Positions 48,320-60,555 of a stretch of DNA of 64,000 nucleotides are shown in pieces. The DNA lies in the NCBI GenBank assembly GCA_020152595.1, contig JAIGNY010001437.1, positions 3,163,501-3,227,500 of the forward strand, written 5' to 3'. The position numbers and the translations under genes are program-made. Source of the DNA: Chiridota heheva. Taxonomy: Eukaryota; Echinodermata; Holothuroidea; Apodida; Chiridotidae. The notes below the pieces were generated by a model that saw only the letters and a list, made by a program, of their open reading frames with translations, was not told the DNA's origin and did not search any database. Position 1 is the stretch's first letter; the number at the start of each line of letters is the position of its first letter.

Positions 48320-49099
48320 GGGATGTACCAGTACATCCGTCCATCTTGTCCATAACTTGGAAATTGTTATTATTTATCTCCTCGGTGTCTTACAGCTAGA
48401 TCCCAAAGCTATTGGTTGATAACTCATTTCCTCTTCTCTCAGGCAAAGGGATGTACCGGTACATCCCGTCTTGTTGTCAAATATGCTTTGTCATATTTCG
48501 ATTTAAAATGCATGTATCAATTTATCTCATGTAAAGGGATGTACCAGTACATCCCGTCTGCAGCAGATTGCTTTGTGAATTTAGATGGTTTCAAGTGAAA
48601 TATTTCGATTTGAAGGGATGTACCGGTACATCCCGTCTGACGAGCAGATATACGTCATCAATTTGAATGCTTTCAAGTGAAATATTCCGATTTGAAGGGA
48701 TGTACCGGTACATCCCGTCTGGTGAGCAGCTATGCTGTATCAATTTGAATGTTTTCAAGTGAAATATTTCGATTTGAAGGGATGTACCGGTACATCCCGT
48801 CTGATGAGCAGCTATGCTGTATCAATTTGAATGTTTTCAAGTGAAATATTCCGATTTGAAGGGATGTACCGGTACATCCCGTCTGGTGAGCAGCTATGCT
48901 GTATCAATTTGAATGTTTTCAAGTGAAATATTTTGATATTCAATGGATGTATCAATACATCCCATGTGAAGGGCTGTACCGGTACACCCCGTCTGATGAG
49001 CAGATTAATTGATCAATTTGGATGTTTTCAAGTGAAATATTTCGATTTAAAATTGATGTATTAATACATCCCATGTGAAGGGATGTACCAGTACATCCC
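48320..49099. repeat. 82-bp tandem repeat centred on a 20-bp palindrome
   Basis: GGGATGTACCGGTACATCCC is its own reverse complement. Exact copies start at 48448, 48615, 48697, 48779 and 48861; the last four are exactly 82 bp apart. Variants with a central A/G start at 48320, 48536 and 49080. Altered forms lie near 48945, 48971 and 49054. The linker is GTCTGATGAGCAGCTATGCT-like, then TCAAGTGAAATATTTCGATTTGAA. Confidence 0.95.
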
Positions 49100-49587
49100 G
49101 TCTTGTCTGCTTGTGAGCAGAAATGAATTATAAATTTGGATGGTTTAATGTGAAATATTTCGATTTGCAATGGTAAATATGTCTAATGCCAACTCCTGGT
49201 ACAACAGTATCTCTCACAACTATAGGGCACATGAATGGACCATGTCATATGTGTACCACGTCTTACTGCTATTATATGAGCATGTACGTATAAGATATTT
49301 ACAAACAAAAAACTTGTTGAATACGAAAGAAGTGAAATTAATGAAGAAATAACTTAACGTGATATTTTATATTTTGCCTTTAGTTCAATTGCAGTCTTCT
49401 TGCTAAAAATCTGTTTTTGGTATTAAGGGAGAAATCCCACATCAGGGGTAATTTTTGTTCCCTTTAATGTCTGAATGTGTAACTCTAATCAGATTGTAGT
49501 ATTTCTGCCACTGCCTATGTTCCAAGGCCTCCATATTGTCCTGACCAAGAAGTTGCACGCTCTCATCCAGTGAATGATGACTTTTTC

Positions 49588-49739
49588 TTAATCAACTTTG
49601 GTCATTCTTTCAATATCTGGATGGGCAGATTCATCATCCCAATTCACGGCGACCAACATCCCACCATCTGACCATGATGAAAAGTAACCTCCATGACCGT
49701 CCCAGCTCGTGTGCGTCTTCCTTGTTGGCCAATACGGAC
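49588..49739 (-). CDS. Candidate terminal exon of an unknown host gene
   Basis: On the minus strand a pyrimidine-rich acceptor (TTTCTTTCTTATACCCAAG) precedes an open frame of about 50 codons: PYWPTRKTHTSWDGHGGYF, SSWSDGGMLVAVNWDDES, HPDIERMTKVD and TAA. The composition (Trp, Gly and Asp rich) is unlike nearby chance frames. I do not recognise the family. No other exon was found upstream (higher coordinates), and no clear AATAAA follows within 200 bp. It could also be the end of an unrecognised transposon gene. Confidence 0.4.
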
Positions 49740-49864
49740 CTTGGGTATAAGAAAGAAACGAGGATTTAATATAACTTATTGTATGGAAATTTGACACGAA
49801 AACGAAGATTAAATTTTGACTTTTGGTAGAGTTCTATCAAGAATACCACGAAGACTATCTAAAC

Positions 49865-50660
49865 ATATCTAGGGATGTCAGGAAGCACGGGGAAAGGGAC
49901 CACTTCTTCCCCCTTGTCATGTAGTAAGTTTGGCGGGAAAGGGCAGGAGCTACCTTTTTAAGTTGAGGGCGGACCGGGCAGGATAAGCCTTTTAAAAGTT
50001 ATATGGAATTATTCTACGTCATTCTTGTATCTTGAAAACAAATAGAAATTCACTCACTCATAAACCCTACATAGTACACAACAGTTGAAACATACATTTA
50101 GTACTTACTTGACACAACTAAAGCATGTTATTCACCAGGGCCCGACGCCGAGGGCCGTGGTTGGAGCAGGGCATGACCCACAATACTGGCCGAGGGCCGT
50201 GGTTGGAGCAGGGCATGGCCCCAATAATTTCCTGAGCATTAATTTTCAATAGTGACCAAAGTTCGCCCGATGGGAAATTGTCAATATTATTCCTGGATCC
50301 CTAATCTCTAACCCATATGCGTGATTAGCCTACCGAAAGTGGGGAAATATCATTAATATACAAAATATTACCATACAAAAGTATACATTTAGAAAGAGTG
50401 GGGATGGGGTGCTCACCCTAAATCCTGCCTATACTCAAACCACGGTGTATGAACCGGATGCCTGAAGGGGTACCTGTCCCACACTTGTCCCACTCATCAA
50501 GGGCGCCTTTTTAAGATAAAAGGGCCCTTAGATTACTGTAAACTAATGTGCCCTCACTTGTCCCCCAACCCCTTTGCTTCGAGTTCCTTCTGACACCTGT
50601 GACTCTATCCATCAGTCCAATGGGTATCCAAGAGTCATCCAGGACAATGTTTAAATCAAA
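49865..50660. repeat. Dispersed repeat, copy A
   Basis: Shares with 62463-63310 the ordered words GGGATGTC, TTGAAAACAAAT, CATACATTTAGTA, TTGACACAA, AAGCATGT, ATTCACCAGGG, CCGTGGTTG and TTACCATACAAAAGTATACA. Identity looks moderate with many indels. No coding domain is seen. Confidence 0.75.
50145..50222. repeat. Short tandem duplication
   Basis: GCCGAGGGCCGTGGTTGGAG plus CAGGGCATG occurs twice within this stretch, inside the dispersed repeat. The other family copy has only one. Confidence 0.85.
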
Positions 50661-50968
50661 GAAGTACCACGAACATACCACAACAATTATGGTGCTAAAA
50701 TATTGAAGAACAGTAGGGAATCAGATGCGTAGCCAGCTTCAGATTTTTGTCAGGAGCCACAGTCCCATTTTGGGGCACTAGCCCAAAATTTGGGGGCCCT
50801 AGCCCCAATTAAGACCAACCCGTGATGCATGTATATCCCAATGTATTATGAAATTTTGCAGAAATATATATATTTTGTAAATATTTAGCAAGCACACAAT
50901 GTCAGCATACATAAACGGGTTAAAGTGAAAGAAATTACGGCCAAACGATGGTAAATGATTCCATAAGT

Positions 50969-51045
50969 AGGGGTCCTCCCCCTACCCCATATCTCCCCCT
51001 ACCCCATATCTCCCCTACCCCATATCTCCCCCTACCCCCATATCA
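50969..51045. repeat. Pyrimidine-rich ~17-bp minisatellite
   Basis: Four copies of CCCCCTACCCCATATCT with small length changes in the C runs. Confidence 0.85.
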
Positions 51046-51059
51046 CTGCATTACATGTG

Positions 51060-52290
51060 GGTGTTAGGAAGGCGTGACCAATGCGGAGCCGTGTAAAGAC
51101 GTCCTACTTCCATGCTCCCTCCATCTTCCAATAAAGCTTATGGACGGGAGTATGTATTGATGCATTTTGTAAGTTTAGGATTGATAATGTGAAATGAAAA
51201 TTTGGAAATCAGAGTGAGGTAAAACGATGTAGTCATAAGGCTAAAGATTATTACGAGCTTTATTTGAAAAACAAAATTATTTTAACACAAAAGCTAGTTA
51301 CAAGATAGAAGCATTGGAAAGGAAAGTAAACTATATTTTTAGTACAATACAGGCAGGGCCGGATTAACCAAGTGCGGTCTGACATTCCTGTGCATTGCAT
51401 TTTATAACGTGTGGATTTTAGTATGTTCCTCCAGTGACGTGTGAGTATGGGAAGGGACAGTTTCCCCACCCACCCCGCCAGATTCTTTTCACAAATTCGA
51501 AAAATTACCGGAAAATATTGTAAATATGCCTCATTTTGTCTGTTGGTGAAACTTGGTTTCCAAACATCCGATTAATCTTAAAAAACAAACAAAGAGTACG
51601 AAGTGGTTTGCCCATTTCTACAGTACATGCATCATATTGGCTAAAACTGTAATTTAAAACTGACTTAAAATACATCATAATTGTTTTGCAATACATGCTT
51701 TCTAGATTTCAAAGCAATTTTATAATGGATCCGTTCCAAATACAACACATGCATACATAATGAAATGAAGTTACAAAAAATACATGAATTAAAGGGTGTC
51801 AAATTAACGACAACAATCATATTTTAAAATTGAATTTCTAATTGTGGAAGCAGAACTAAGAGGAACTTCAATAAACATTTTAAAATAGACAAAGCAACAT
51901 TTGAAGAAAAAAAACTAGGCCTACGTATAATATAAACAACATAAAGTGATATCAATTAAATATAAAAAATCATCCCAAGATATATTATGTATAGGCCTAT
52001 TATGATATGTTTTAGCAGAAACTGATTCCTTTTACAAGATTCATTCAGAAAATGTTTTAACTTACCATTTTCGCCTGTTTTGTGTATGCACTGTGTACAC
52101 ATCCAATTAATTGCTACTTCAAGTGCCACTGTCAGCGTAATGCATAGCTCACTGCATACGGTAATCAAAACAAACATTCTTGCAAGTATTGCCTTTTCAC
52201 TTTACTAAACGACCTTATCTGCCTCTGTTGCAATTTCTAGATCATTTGATTAATAAAAGCCGCTGATATTCCTCCGTTTCAAAACTTTCA
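51060..52290. other. No gene recognised
   Basis: AT-rich with short minus-strand frames that have no recognised motif. Confidence 0.45.
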
Positions 52291-52299
52291 GTTACAAAT

Positions 52300-52500
52300 T
52301 TAACCATCCATTTTCGCGTTTATTCTTATCTTACGAGACATCAACAGGCGGTAACAGTTACGTAATGCACACTGCAGAGTGCTTTGGACAAGAACGTTCT
52401 GCCGTTGACATTTCCGCGGCAAATTTGTCATCAGAATCATTGCTGATGGAGAGGAAGGGCTAAGTTCCTCCCTCCATGGTTCCTGGTATTGTCCTGAGAA
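52300..52500 (-). CDS. Weak candidate terminal exon
   Basis: A good acceptor (TTTTTGTGTCATTTTCTCAG) on the minus strand precedes about 61 open codons beginning GQYQEPWREELSPSSPSAM and ending RKIRINAKMDG before TAA. The peptide is not recognised. Another frame is also open for part of the stretch, so this may be chance. Confidence 0.25.
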   Translation of the reverse strand, partial: FSGQYQEPWREELSPSSPSAMILMTNLPRKCQRQNVLVQSTLQCALRNCYRLLMSRKIRINAKMDG

Positions 52501-52603
52501 AATGACACAAAAAGTACTGTATGTGTCTATTGTTTGTGACAACAGCTAAAGTAACTGATCCTTGGTTGTGATAATACATCATGCATGCTAATGCCCTGAA
52601 TGT

Positions 52604-52645
52604 TTAGGGATCTGTTACTTCAGATGAAGTAACAAGATCCCTGAC
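52604..52645. repeat. Short hairpin-forming inverted repeat
   Basis: AGGGATCTGTTACTTC and GAAGTAACAAGATCCCT are complementary except for one bulged base and are separated by three or four bases. No T-run follows it. Confidence 0.8.
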
Positions 52646-52839
52646 CCTGGAGTGTGTATGTTGATACTAAATAAGAAATGTCTTCCATACGTTATTTTGT
52701 AGTGATTTTAAAATGTAAAGTAGCGTATTTGCATTGAATTTCTACTGAAAATCCTTGGTATTTGTAATAATGACAAAGCGGTTTACTTGGCCTATCAAGC
52801 TTGCAGTGACAGATTTATGCGGTGGCGTGTCTAAGAAGA

Positions 52840-53800
52840 GGGTGTGGGTGGCTATTGGGAGTTTAGCCCCTAAAAATGTTGTAGGCTCTCCATTTTTTTG
52901 TGTGTGCGCAAAAGCCATAAATATAATGAACTAAACAGCGGCAAAAGGAAGATATTTGGCATGGGAGTCGGGGGTGTGCGTGTGGGGGCAGATTTGATTT
53001 CTGTCCCAAAAATTTACACAAATGTACGAGTCTCTTATCACGGTAAAATATTTGTCAAGAGGGAAGGGGGTCGTAAAATTAGGGCATTTCACCAAAATTT
53101 ATGAACATTTCCGAAAATGAAGAAAATTTCCGAAAATGAACGAAAATTCTCGAAAATTGATTGAAATTTCCCAATAATATTAATAAAGATAATTTCACAA
53201 AAATTGAAAAGTTTTCCGGAAGAAAAGATGACGTAGGGTATTTTACTCTAAATCAATTCGTTGGACCTTCATTATTCAAAATGGTACTTAACCCTGGCCC
53301 CGTTCTTATGCCACTGCTGAAATATCCAATGAACCAGTAATGGCTTTTTTAATCATATCGACTGAATTATTGTTAACTTTTAACCAAAACTTTTACAGTT
53401 TGCTCCAAAAATCCTCAATTTTGGACCAAGCATTTTTTATTTTGGCTCCAAATCTCATATTTTGGTAAAAGTTCTTCTCTTCAGTTTTGGACCAAAACTT
53501 TCACGTTTGGACAAAATTCTACAACTTAGCCTGCCAAAAAACTTCAGATAGGAGGTGAAAGTGTGGGCCATGCCCTACCTCCCCAACCTCCCAAACACAC
53601 ATACACACACAATCATTTTCAAAGAGGCCTTTACCTTTTCGCCCGATGGGCAATTGCCAATGTTTTCCTTGGCAATTGGTGGGGAGGAGGGGAGGGAGGC
53701 TGTTACCTCTCAGGGGAGCAAGAACTCTTCCATATGAAAATTGCCCTGGGTAAAGGATTAGTTCAGTGGTCAAGCAAGTCCATCTTATATTAGAGAGGAC
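52840..53800 (+). repeat. Composite dispersed repeat with two minisatellite blocks
   Basis: From left to right: a G-rich GGGTGTGCGTGTGGGGGCAG part, a block of AAATTTCCGAAAATGAA units (53088-53215), ATCATATCGACTGAATTATT with TTTTGGACCAAAA units (53345-53530), GGAGGTGAAAGTG, a C-rich (CA)n part and TTTTCGCCCGATGGGCAATTGCC. The same order, in whole or part, occurs at 55.8-56.3, 57.1-57.6 and at the window end (63.88-64.0 kb). Confidence 0.75.
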
Positions 53801-54164
53801 GTTAAAAGAAACAAAATAGTGAAGAACTTACATTCACAAATTATTCAATTAAGGAGATATTCAAGTTTAAAGTTTGGTATCCTTTGTGTAGAAATGACTG
53901 AAATCAGAACTCCCTGATCAGACGTGTAATGTCATAGCAGGGAAGTGCACTTCGCTGGTCATAACCTCAGATTTCTCAAAGTCTTTATGTATTCTATCAT
54001 AATTTGTCCTGTGATTTTGTGGCTTAAAACCATGGGCTATGTCAAAAAGTAGTAAAACTTAACCTAGGGCAGTAGGGGGGTATTTATAATATACCACAAG
54101 GAGAGAGTTTGAGGAAAAATAATTTAAATAGTGACAAATTAAATTAACTTTTTTTAAAAGACAA

Positions 54165-54370
54165 AGAATTTGAGGAATTTGAGGCTGTGACATCACAACT
54201 AGTCTGATTTCCGTCGTTTTTACAGAAATGATACCAAACTTTAAACTTCTTTAACTGAATAAGATTTTTGAATAATGCTTTCTTCACCATTTTGTTTCTT
54301 CTGAAGTCCTCTTTCGTCAGTTCGTATAAGATGTACGTGCTTGACCACTAAACTATTCTTTTAATTTACA
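54165..54370 (+). repeat. Single diverged copy of the 172-bp repeat family
   Basis: Aligns with 281-405 and then with about 574-650 (GTGACATCACAACTAGTCTGATTTC, then TTTGTTTCTT and TTGACCACTAAACTA words) without the inverted-repeat insert present at 406-573. Confidence 0.7.
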
Positions 54371-54408
54371 TCAAATCTTGCTGCTAAAGTTGGGAAATGT
54401 CCTTGAAT

Positions 54409-54790
54409 TTTCGTGAATTCTTCTTAAATTTTCAGTAATTCTTCTTGAATTTTCTGAATTTCTTCTTGAATTTTCGAGAAATCTCCTTAACTTTTCAAGA
54501 ATTCGCCATGAATTTTCAGCCAAAGTCTTTGAATTTTTGGGAAATCTTGAATTTTCAGAAAATTTTCAGAAAATTTCCGGGAATTTTCTTAAATTTTACG
54601 AAATTTCTTTCACTTTTCGGGAAATTTTCTCATTCTCGTGAAAACCTTAAATGAGTTCTTCAGGAATTTTCTTCAATTTTAAGGAAATCTCTTTAATTTC
54701 CGGGAAACATGGGAAATGACTGTCAATTCTATAAATTTTTAGGAAATGTTGCTAAAATTTCCAACAATTTTACGCATTTCCCTTCAATTT
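54409..54790 (+). repeat. Degenerate 21-bp AT-rich minisatellite
   Basis: Units such as ATTTTCAGTAATTCTTCTTGA follow each other at 21-bp spacing for at least six units, then decay. Related blocks are at 57605-57990 and 63415-63600, and in reverse orientation at 53088-53215 and 59925-60555. Confidence 0.75.
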
Positions 54791-55041
54791 TATGGTAATA
54801 ATTTCACAATGTTTCTTCCAAGCTGGGAGAAAGAAAGCAACCGGAAAAATAAATCATTTCGGAGGGAGTGGGGTGGGGTGGGGGAGGCGGTATAAATACA
54901 TTATCAGTACTCCTTCTCAAAAATTAAAACTAGTCACGCCCCTGGATGTCAGGATTGATATGCGCGGGCCCGTAGCCAGTTTTACATTTTTTTTGGGAAA
55001 GGAGCGGTGCGATTTGAAGTGAAAAAATACAAGCAAAGAGC

Positions 55042-56324
55042 TTCCACACATACAAGCTATCCCCCTCCCCACAAAAAATGACAATTTAAGGAAAAAGTTA
55101 GAAGTTTGGGAAAAACTTGAAAATGTTCAGTTTTGAGTAAAAACTAATCTAGATATTTTGACAAAAATTCTAACATTTTGAAGAATAAACTTGGATATTT
55201 TGAAGAAAAAGTCAGATATTTTTATGTACAAATGTCAGCCTTCGTATATTTTGAGGAAACCCCTTGGCAATTCTAAAGAAAAAGTAAGATATTTTGAAGA
55301 ATTTTTTTTTTTTTGGTAGGGGTGGAATGTAACTTGTTTTTAGGAAAATTTAGTAAAGTAAGGTTTTTCAGTAACTGTATGGGTGATTTAAACAAAATTA
55401 TAGGGCTATTACAAATTATGATGCACGTTTCAATTTTTGTTTAGTTGTTTTTGAGGAGGAGCACAAATATTTGTAGGAGGCATTGCCGAAAAATGCCACC
55501 CCTCACCCTCCCCCCGTGGCTACGGGCCTGGTTAGTTTACTTTGCAATACCACTATATAGTCCATGCAGTACCGGAGCAGGGGCTTGGGAAGGGTGTACC
55601 CAGACTTCGACCTCACGAGAGGCTGAGAAAGCGTAAGATCAATTTTTCCGAAGAAAATGTGCACTTGCCCCAGGTTTCTCGACTTGTCTACATGTGTTTA
55701 TAATCACAAAGTATAGAACAATTGCAACCCCACTCCTCCGTAAGTAGTATCATCGTCATGCATTTTGGCTTGAAGGAACATTATTCGAGTATCGCCACTG
55801 CTGAAATATTAAATGAACTATAATGGCATATCTTTCTTTAATCATATCGACTGAATTATTGTTAATTTTGAACCAAAACTTTTACAGTTTCTTCCAAAAA
55901 TCCTCAATTTGGGACCAAATATTTTAATTTTTAGCCCAAAATGTTCAATTTGAGATAAAAAATTCTCTGTTCAATAATGTAAGTTCAGTTTTGGACAAAA
56001 CCATTTGCGTTTGGAACAAATTCTACAACATACTGCCAAAACCTTCAGCTAGGAGGTGAAAGTCTTAAAATTATCTGACCATGACCTATCTGCCCTCCCC
56101 ACACCCCCTCCCCTTCCTCTCTCCCTCCTCCTCTCCCACCCCTCCGCCTTCCCCCTGCCCCACACACTCACATAATCATTTTCAAATACCTTTTCGTCCG
56201 ATGAGCAATTGCAAATGTTTGCCTTGGGAAGGAGTATATGAGGGATGCTTCTCATGGGAGCAAGAACTCGAACATTTTCCATATGAAAATTGCACTGGTT
56301 CACTATTTACATGAAATGTTGATT
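55042..56324. repeat. Tandem duplication of ~1.28 kb, copy 1
   Basis: Starts at TTCCACACATACAAGCTATC and contains a T-run near 55301-55316, a GGCATTGCCGAAAAATGCC part, the TTTTGGACCAAAA-type block and a C-rich CCTCTCCCTCC part. Copy 2 follows directly. Confidence 0.95.
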
Positions 56325-57604
56325 CCACATACAAGCTATCCCCCTCCCCACAAAAAATGACAATTTAAGGAAAAAAGTTAGAAGTTTGGGAAAAACTTCG
56401 AAAATGTTCAGTTTTGAGTAAAAACTAATCTAGATATTTTGACAAAAATTCTAACATTTTGAAGAATAAACTTGGATATTTTGAAGAAAAGTCAGATATT
56501 TGTATGTACAAATGTCAGCCTTCGTATATTTTGAGGAAAACCCTTGGCAATTCTAAAGAAAAAGTAAGATATTTTGAAGAATTTTTTTTTTTTTGGTAGG
56601 GGTGGAATGTAACTTGTTTTTAGGAAAATTTAGTAAAGTAAGGTTTTTCAGTAACTGTATGGGTGATTTAAACAAAATTATAGGGCTATTACAAATTATG
56701 ATGCACGTTTCAATTTTTTGTTTAGTTGTTTTTGAGGAGGGGAGCACAAATATTTGTAGGAGGCATTGCCGAAAAATGCCACCCCTCACCCTCCCCGTGG
56801 CTACGGGCCTGGTTAGTTTACTTTGCAATACCACTATATAGTCCATGCAGTACCGGAGCAGGGGCTTGGGAAGGTGTACCCAGACTTCGACCTCACGAGA
56901 GGCTGAGAAAGCGTAAGATCAATTTTTCCGAAGAAAATGTGCACTTGCCCCAGGTTTCTCGACTTGTCTACATGTGTTTATAATCACAAAGTATAGAACA
57001 ATTGCAACCCCACTCCTCCGTAAGTAGTATCATCGTCATGCATTTTGGCTTGAAGGAACATTATTCGAGTATCGCCACTGCTGAAATATTAAATGAACTA
57101 TAATGGCATATCTTTCTTTAATCATATCGACTGAATTATTGTTAATTTTGAACCAAAACTTTTACAGTTTCTTCCAAAAATCCTCAATTTGGGACCAAAT
57201 ATTTTAATTTTTAGCCCAAAATGTTCAATTTGAGATAAAAAATTCTCTGTTCAATAATGTAAGTTCAGTTTTAGACAAAACCATTTGCGTTTGGAACAAA
57301 TTCTACAACATACTGCCAAAACCTTCAGCTAGGAGGTGAAAGTCTTAAAATTATCTGACCATGACCTATCTGCCCTCCCCACACCCCTCCCCTTCCTCTC
57401 TCCCTCCTCCTCTCCCACCCCTCCGCCTTCCCCCCTGCCCCACACACTCACATAATCATTTTCAAATACCTTTTCGTCCGATGAGCAATTGCAAATGTTT
57501 GCCTTGGGAAGGAGTATATGAGGATGCTTCTCATGGGAGCAAGAACTCGAACATTTTCCATATGAAAATTGCACTGGTTCACTATTTACATGAAATGTTG
57601 ATTC
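56325..57604. repeat. Tandem duplication of ~1.28 kb, copy 2
   Basis: Offset about 1,279 bp from copy 1. Differences are a few substitutions and mostly one- or two-base length changes in homopolymers. TTCCA occurs at all three junctions (about 55042, 56323 and 57602), which suits unequal crossing-over or replication slippage at short homology, or an assembly duplication. Confidence 0.95.
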
Positions 57605-58020
57605 CAATTGGGAAATCTCCTCAAATTTTTGGAAATTCTTGGATTTTCAGAAATTCTTCATAAATTTTCAGGAATTCTTCTTGAATTTTCGAAAAATCCC
57701 TAATTTTCAAGAATTCTTGAATTATCAGGAATTCTCTTTGAATTTTGGGAAATCCTCTTGAAGTTTCAGAAAATCTTCATAATTTCCAGTAAATTTTCTT
57801 ATATTTTTACGAAATTCCTTTCACTTTTCAGGAAAATTTCTCATTCTTCTAAAATCTTTAATTTCTGTCGGAAATTGTCTTCCATTTCTAGGAAATTTCT
57901 TTAATTTCTAGGAAATGACTGTCAATTCGGGAAATTTTTAGAGAATGTTGCTAAAATTTCCAACAATTTTACGCATTTTCCTTCAATTTTATGGTAATAA
58001 TTTCACCAATTTTCTTCCTA
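57605..58020 (+). repeat. Degenerate 21-bp AT-rich minisatellite, second block
   Basis: TTTTCAGGAATTCTTCTTGAA-like units; ends with TTTCCAACAATTTTACGCATTT, shared with 54760-54785. A G-rich block (58070-58115) follows, as in the 54.8-kb copy. Confidence 0.7.
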
Positions 58021-59920
58021 GCTGGGGAGAAAGAAGAAAGAAAGCAACCGCAAAAAATAAAACATTTCCGGGGGAGGAAGAGGGAAAGGGGAGGGGTAGG
58101 GGGGGGGAAGGGGAGGGATGAAACATGTGTTTCTCAGTAAGACCTCTAAAAAATGAAAAGCTAAACACGCCCATAGATTCAGGATTGCTGTGTGTGGGCC
58201 CGTAGCCATCTTTACATCTTTTTATAGGGCAAGTGAAATGATAAGGGGAGGGGAAGGGGATGCAATTTGAAGTGAAAAATACAAGCTATCCCTTTCTTCC
58301 TACCCATCCCCTCACCTCCACCCCATCCACCCCCTCCAATTAGAAATTAAAATTTTAAATTTAATGTTAAAATCTACTAAAAGCGTTAGCATTTTGGGTT
58401 TACCATTCAGGCACTGGCAGAGGAAAATTTAATAAATTTGTTTGTGGGTCACGGTGGACATCTTCGATAAATACGTCCCTGTTGCCCAATCCAAGCCCAA
58501 TCAGTATCACGCCGAGTTGATTCGGGCATGATTGAGATTATCTCTGGTTTAAACGATACATTCCACCCCGCGGCATTCGACATTTCACACCCGGGTGTTG
58601 GGGGCACTTCATACTATAAGTGGTAAGGATGTGCAGCCCACCAACCGAAAAACATACCGCAGTATGACAGATTGTTTGGTAACTGCAGTATGAAATTATA
58701 CAATTTTAATACCCGCAGTATGAGTATTCAACGAAAATATTGTAAAATTGGACCAGCAGTGCAAAATTAACACAGTAAAACCGCATTTTTTGGGACCAGC
58801 AGTACGAAAATGATGAAATAAATTTTAGTACATTTTAAAGTTTTTATAGTGTAGTAGAAAAGACACCAGCATTACGAAAATGGTGCAAAAAAGGCACCTG
58901 CTCGCACCATATGAACGTATTATATAACTTAATATCATTGGAAAGAGAAAATGATAATCTTTTGACAATTGTACTTACTAGCTTACAGACTTAAAATAAA
59001 AATATTTTAAGCAAAATCTTATTTCATGAAACTTCAAAGACATTCGTCAGTATGCGGAAATAATAATTCGGATTTAGCGCCAATTTTCGTTTCACCTAAA
59101 TAAGCCATTCGTCAGTGCAGCAGTATGGGGAAAGAGGGACGATTTAGTGCCCAATGATGTTGTCAGCCATCATGCGTGCATGATATGATTCTAAGTCAGG
59201 CACGAACTAATTGATGACTGAGATCACTCTTATGCAAGTACATCTGACATTCTATACATCTCTGCCCGACTATAAGATCAGTGTCTGGCAAACTGGGGAG
59301 GGTGAGGGGTCGTACGGCCAGGCACGAAAAAAACAACTATCACATAGGCCTATGCAATTTCAAAACGTATAACCATATTAATTTTCCCACAATTTTGTCC
59401 AATAATGGCCATTTTTTTGCCCGACGAAATAGTCAAAATTAGAATTGCCCGACCGAAAAAAATTAATAAAAGAATTAATAATAAGAGGGTGGGGGGGGGG
59501 GACACACCACACCTCCTTTAACTTTCGGCCATGAGTAAGAGTTACCGCGCAGGAGGGCAAAAACCCAATTGTTCCTGTATTTGCACTGTTAAATTAAGTT
59601 GGGTTCATTGACGCAGTGGTAGTGGCCAGATTTTTGAAATTTTCTAATTCTTGATGTCCCTCGGAGCCGCTCTGAATTTAAACGTGTTTTGGAGAGAATT
59701 CTTTATAATACGTCCCAGTTATCCAACCCTAGCCCAATCAGCATCATTCCGAGTCGAGATCAGTGGCGTGGTGGGTCATATTTCACTGGGGGCAAGGACA
59801 TTTTGGCGCCCCCTCCCAATATAAAAAATGCTCTTAAGTAAAACGTGCACATAGATATAAATTGGCATGCACCATTTATATGATGGCACCGTTTAGAAAA
59901 ATTGCATAAAATCAGTATTT
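58021..59920. other. Repeat-derived mosaic, no gene recognised
   Basis: Includes GCAGTATGA and CCAGCAGTACGAAAATG words repeated irregularly at about 58670-58890, and a G8-10 run near 59490. No coding motif. Confidence 0.45.
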
Positions 59921-59924
59921 CAAA

Positions 59925-60555
59925 TCTAGGGACAAAGAAAACCTTCCAAAAATGACCAAAATTTCTTAAAAATGAGGAAACTTCGGCCGCAGAATGAGAA
60001 TGAGGGAAATTTCCCTAAAACTGAAGAAAAACTTCCTAAATATTGCAAAAAATATCCCCAAAATCAAAGAAATTTCACGAAAATGATATAAAATTCCCCA
60101 AAATGCCGGATTTTGAAAAGAAAAAAATTCCCAAAATTGAACAAAAATTCTAAAAAAATTAAAGAAAATTTCTGCAGATTGAAGGAAATTTCGGAAATTG
60201 ACGAAAAATTCTTAAATATAAAAAAATTCCTAAAAATAAAGGAAATTTACGAGAATGGAAGCGAAATTTACCGATATTAAAGGAAGTTTTCCAAAAATGA
60301 AGAATTTTTTTCGAAAATTGAATACAATGTCTTAAATATTAAAGAAAATATCCCCAAAATGATGGAAATTTCACAAAAATGGAAGCAAATTTTCTCGAAA
60401 ATGAAGGAAATTTTCTGAAATCGAAGGAAATTTTTCGAAAATTAAAAGAAAATTCCTAAATTTGAAGAAAATTCCCGGAAAATGAAGGAAATTTCTTGAA
60501 AGTTTAAGAATCTCCAGAGAGGAGATTTTTCGGAAATTTAAGATTTCCAGAAAAA
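59925..60555 (-). repeat. Degenerate ~21-bp minisatellite in reverse orientation
   Basis: AAGGAAATTTTCCGAAAATTGA-like units at about 20-22-bp spacing for some 600 bp, the reverse complement of the block type at 54.4 and 57.6 kb. Confidence 0.7.

Noticed and set aside
48320..49099. CRISPR-like array because of regular spacing
   Set aside because: Spacers are nearly identical rather than unique, the unit is 82 bp, no cas genes are present and the DNA is eukaryotic. It is a tandem satellite.
56049..57663. Proline- and serine-rich frames found in both copies of the 55-57-kb duplication
   Set aside because: They cross the C-rich tract, differ in frame between copies, and only reflect the duplication.
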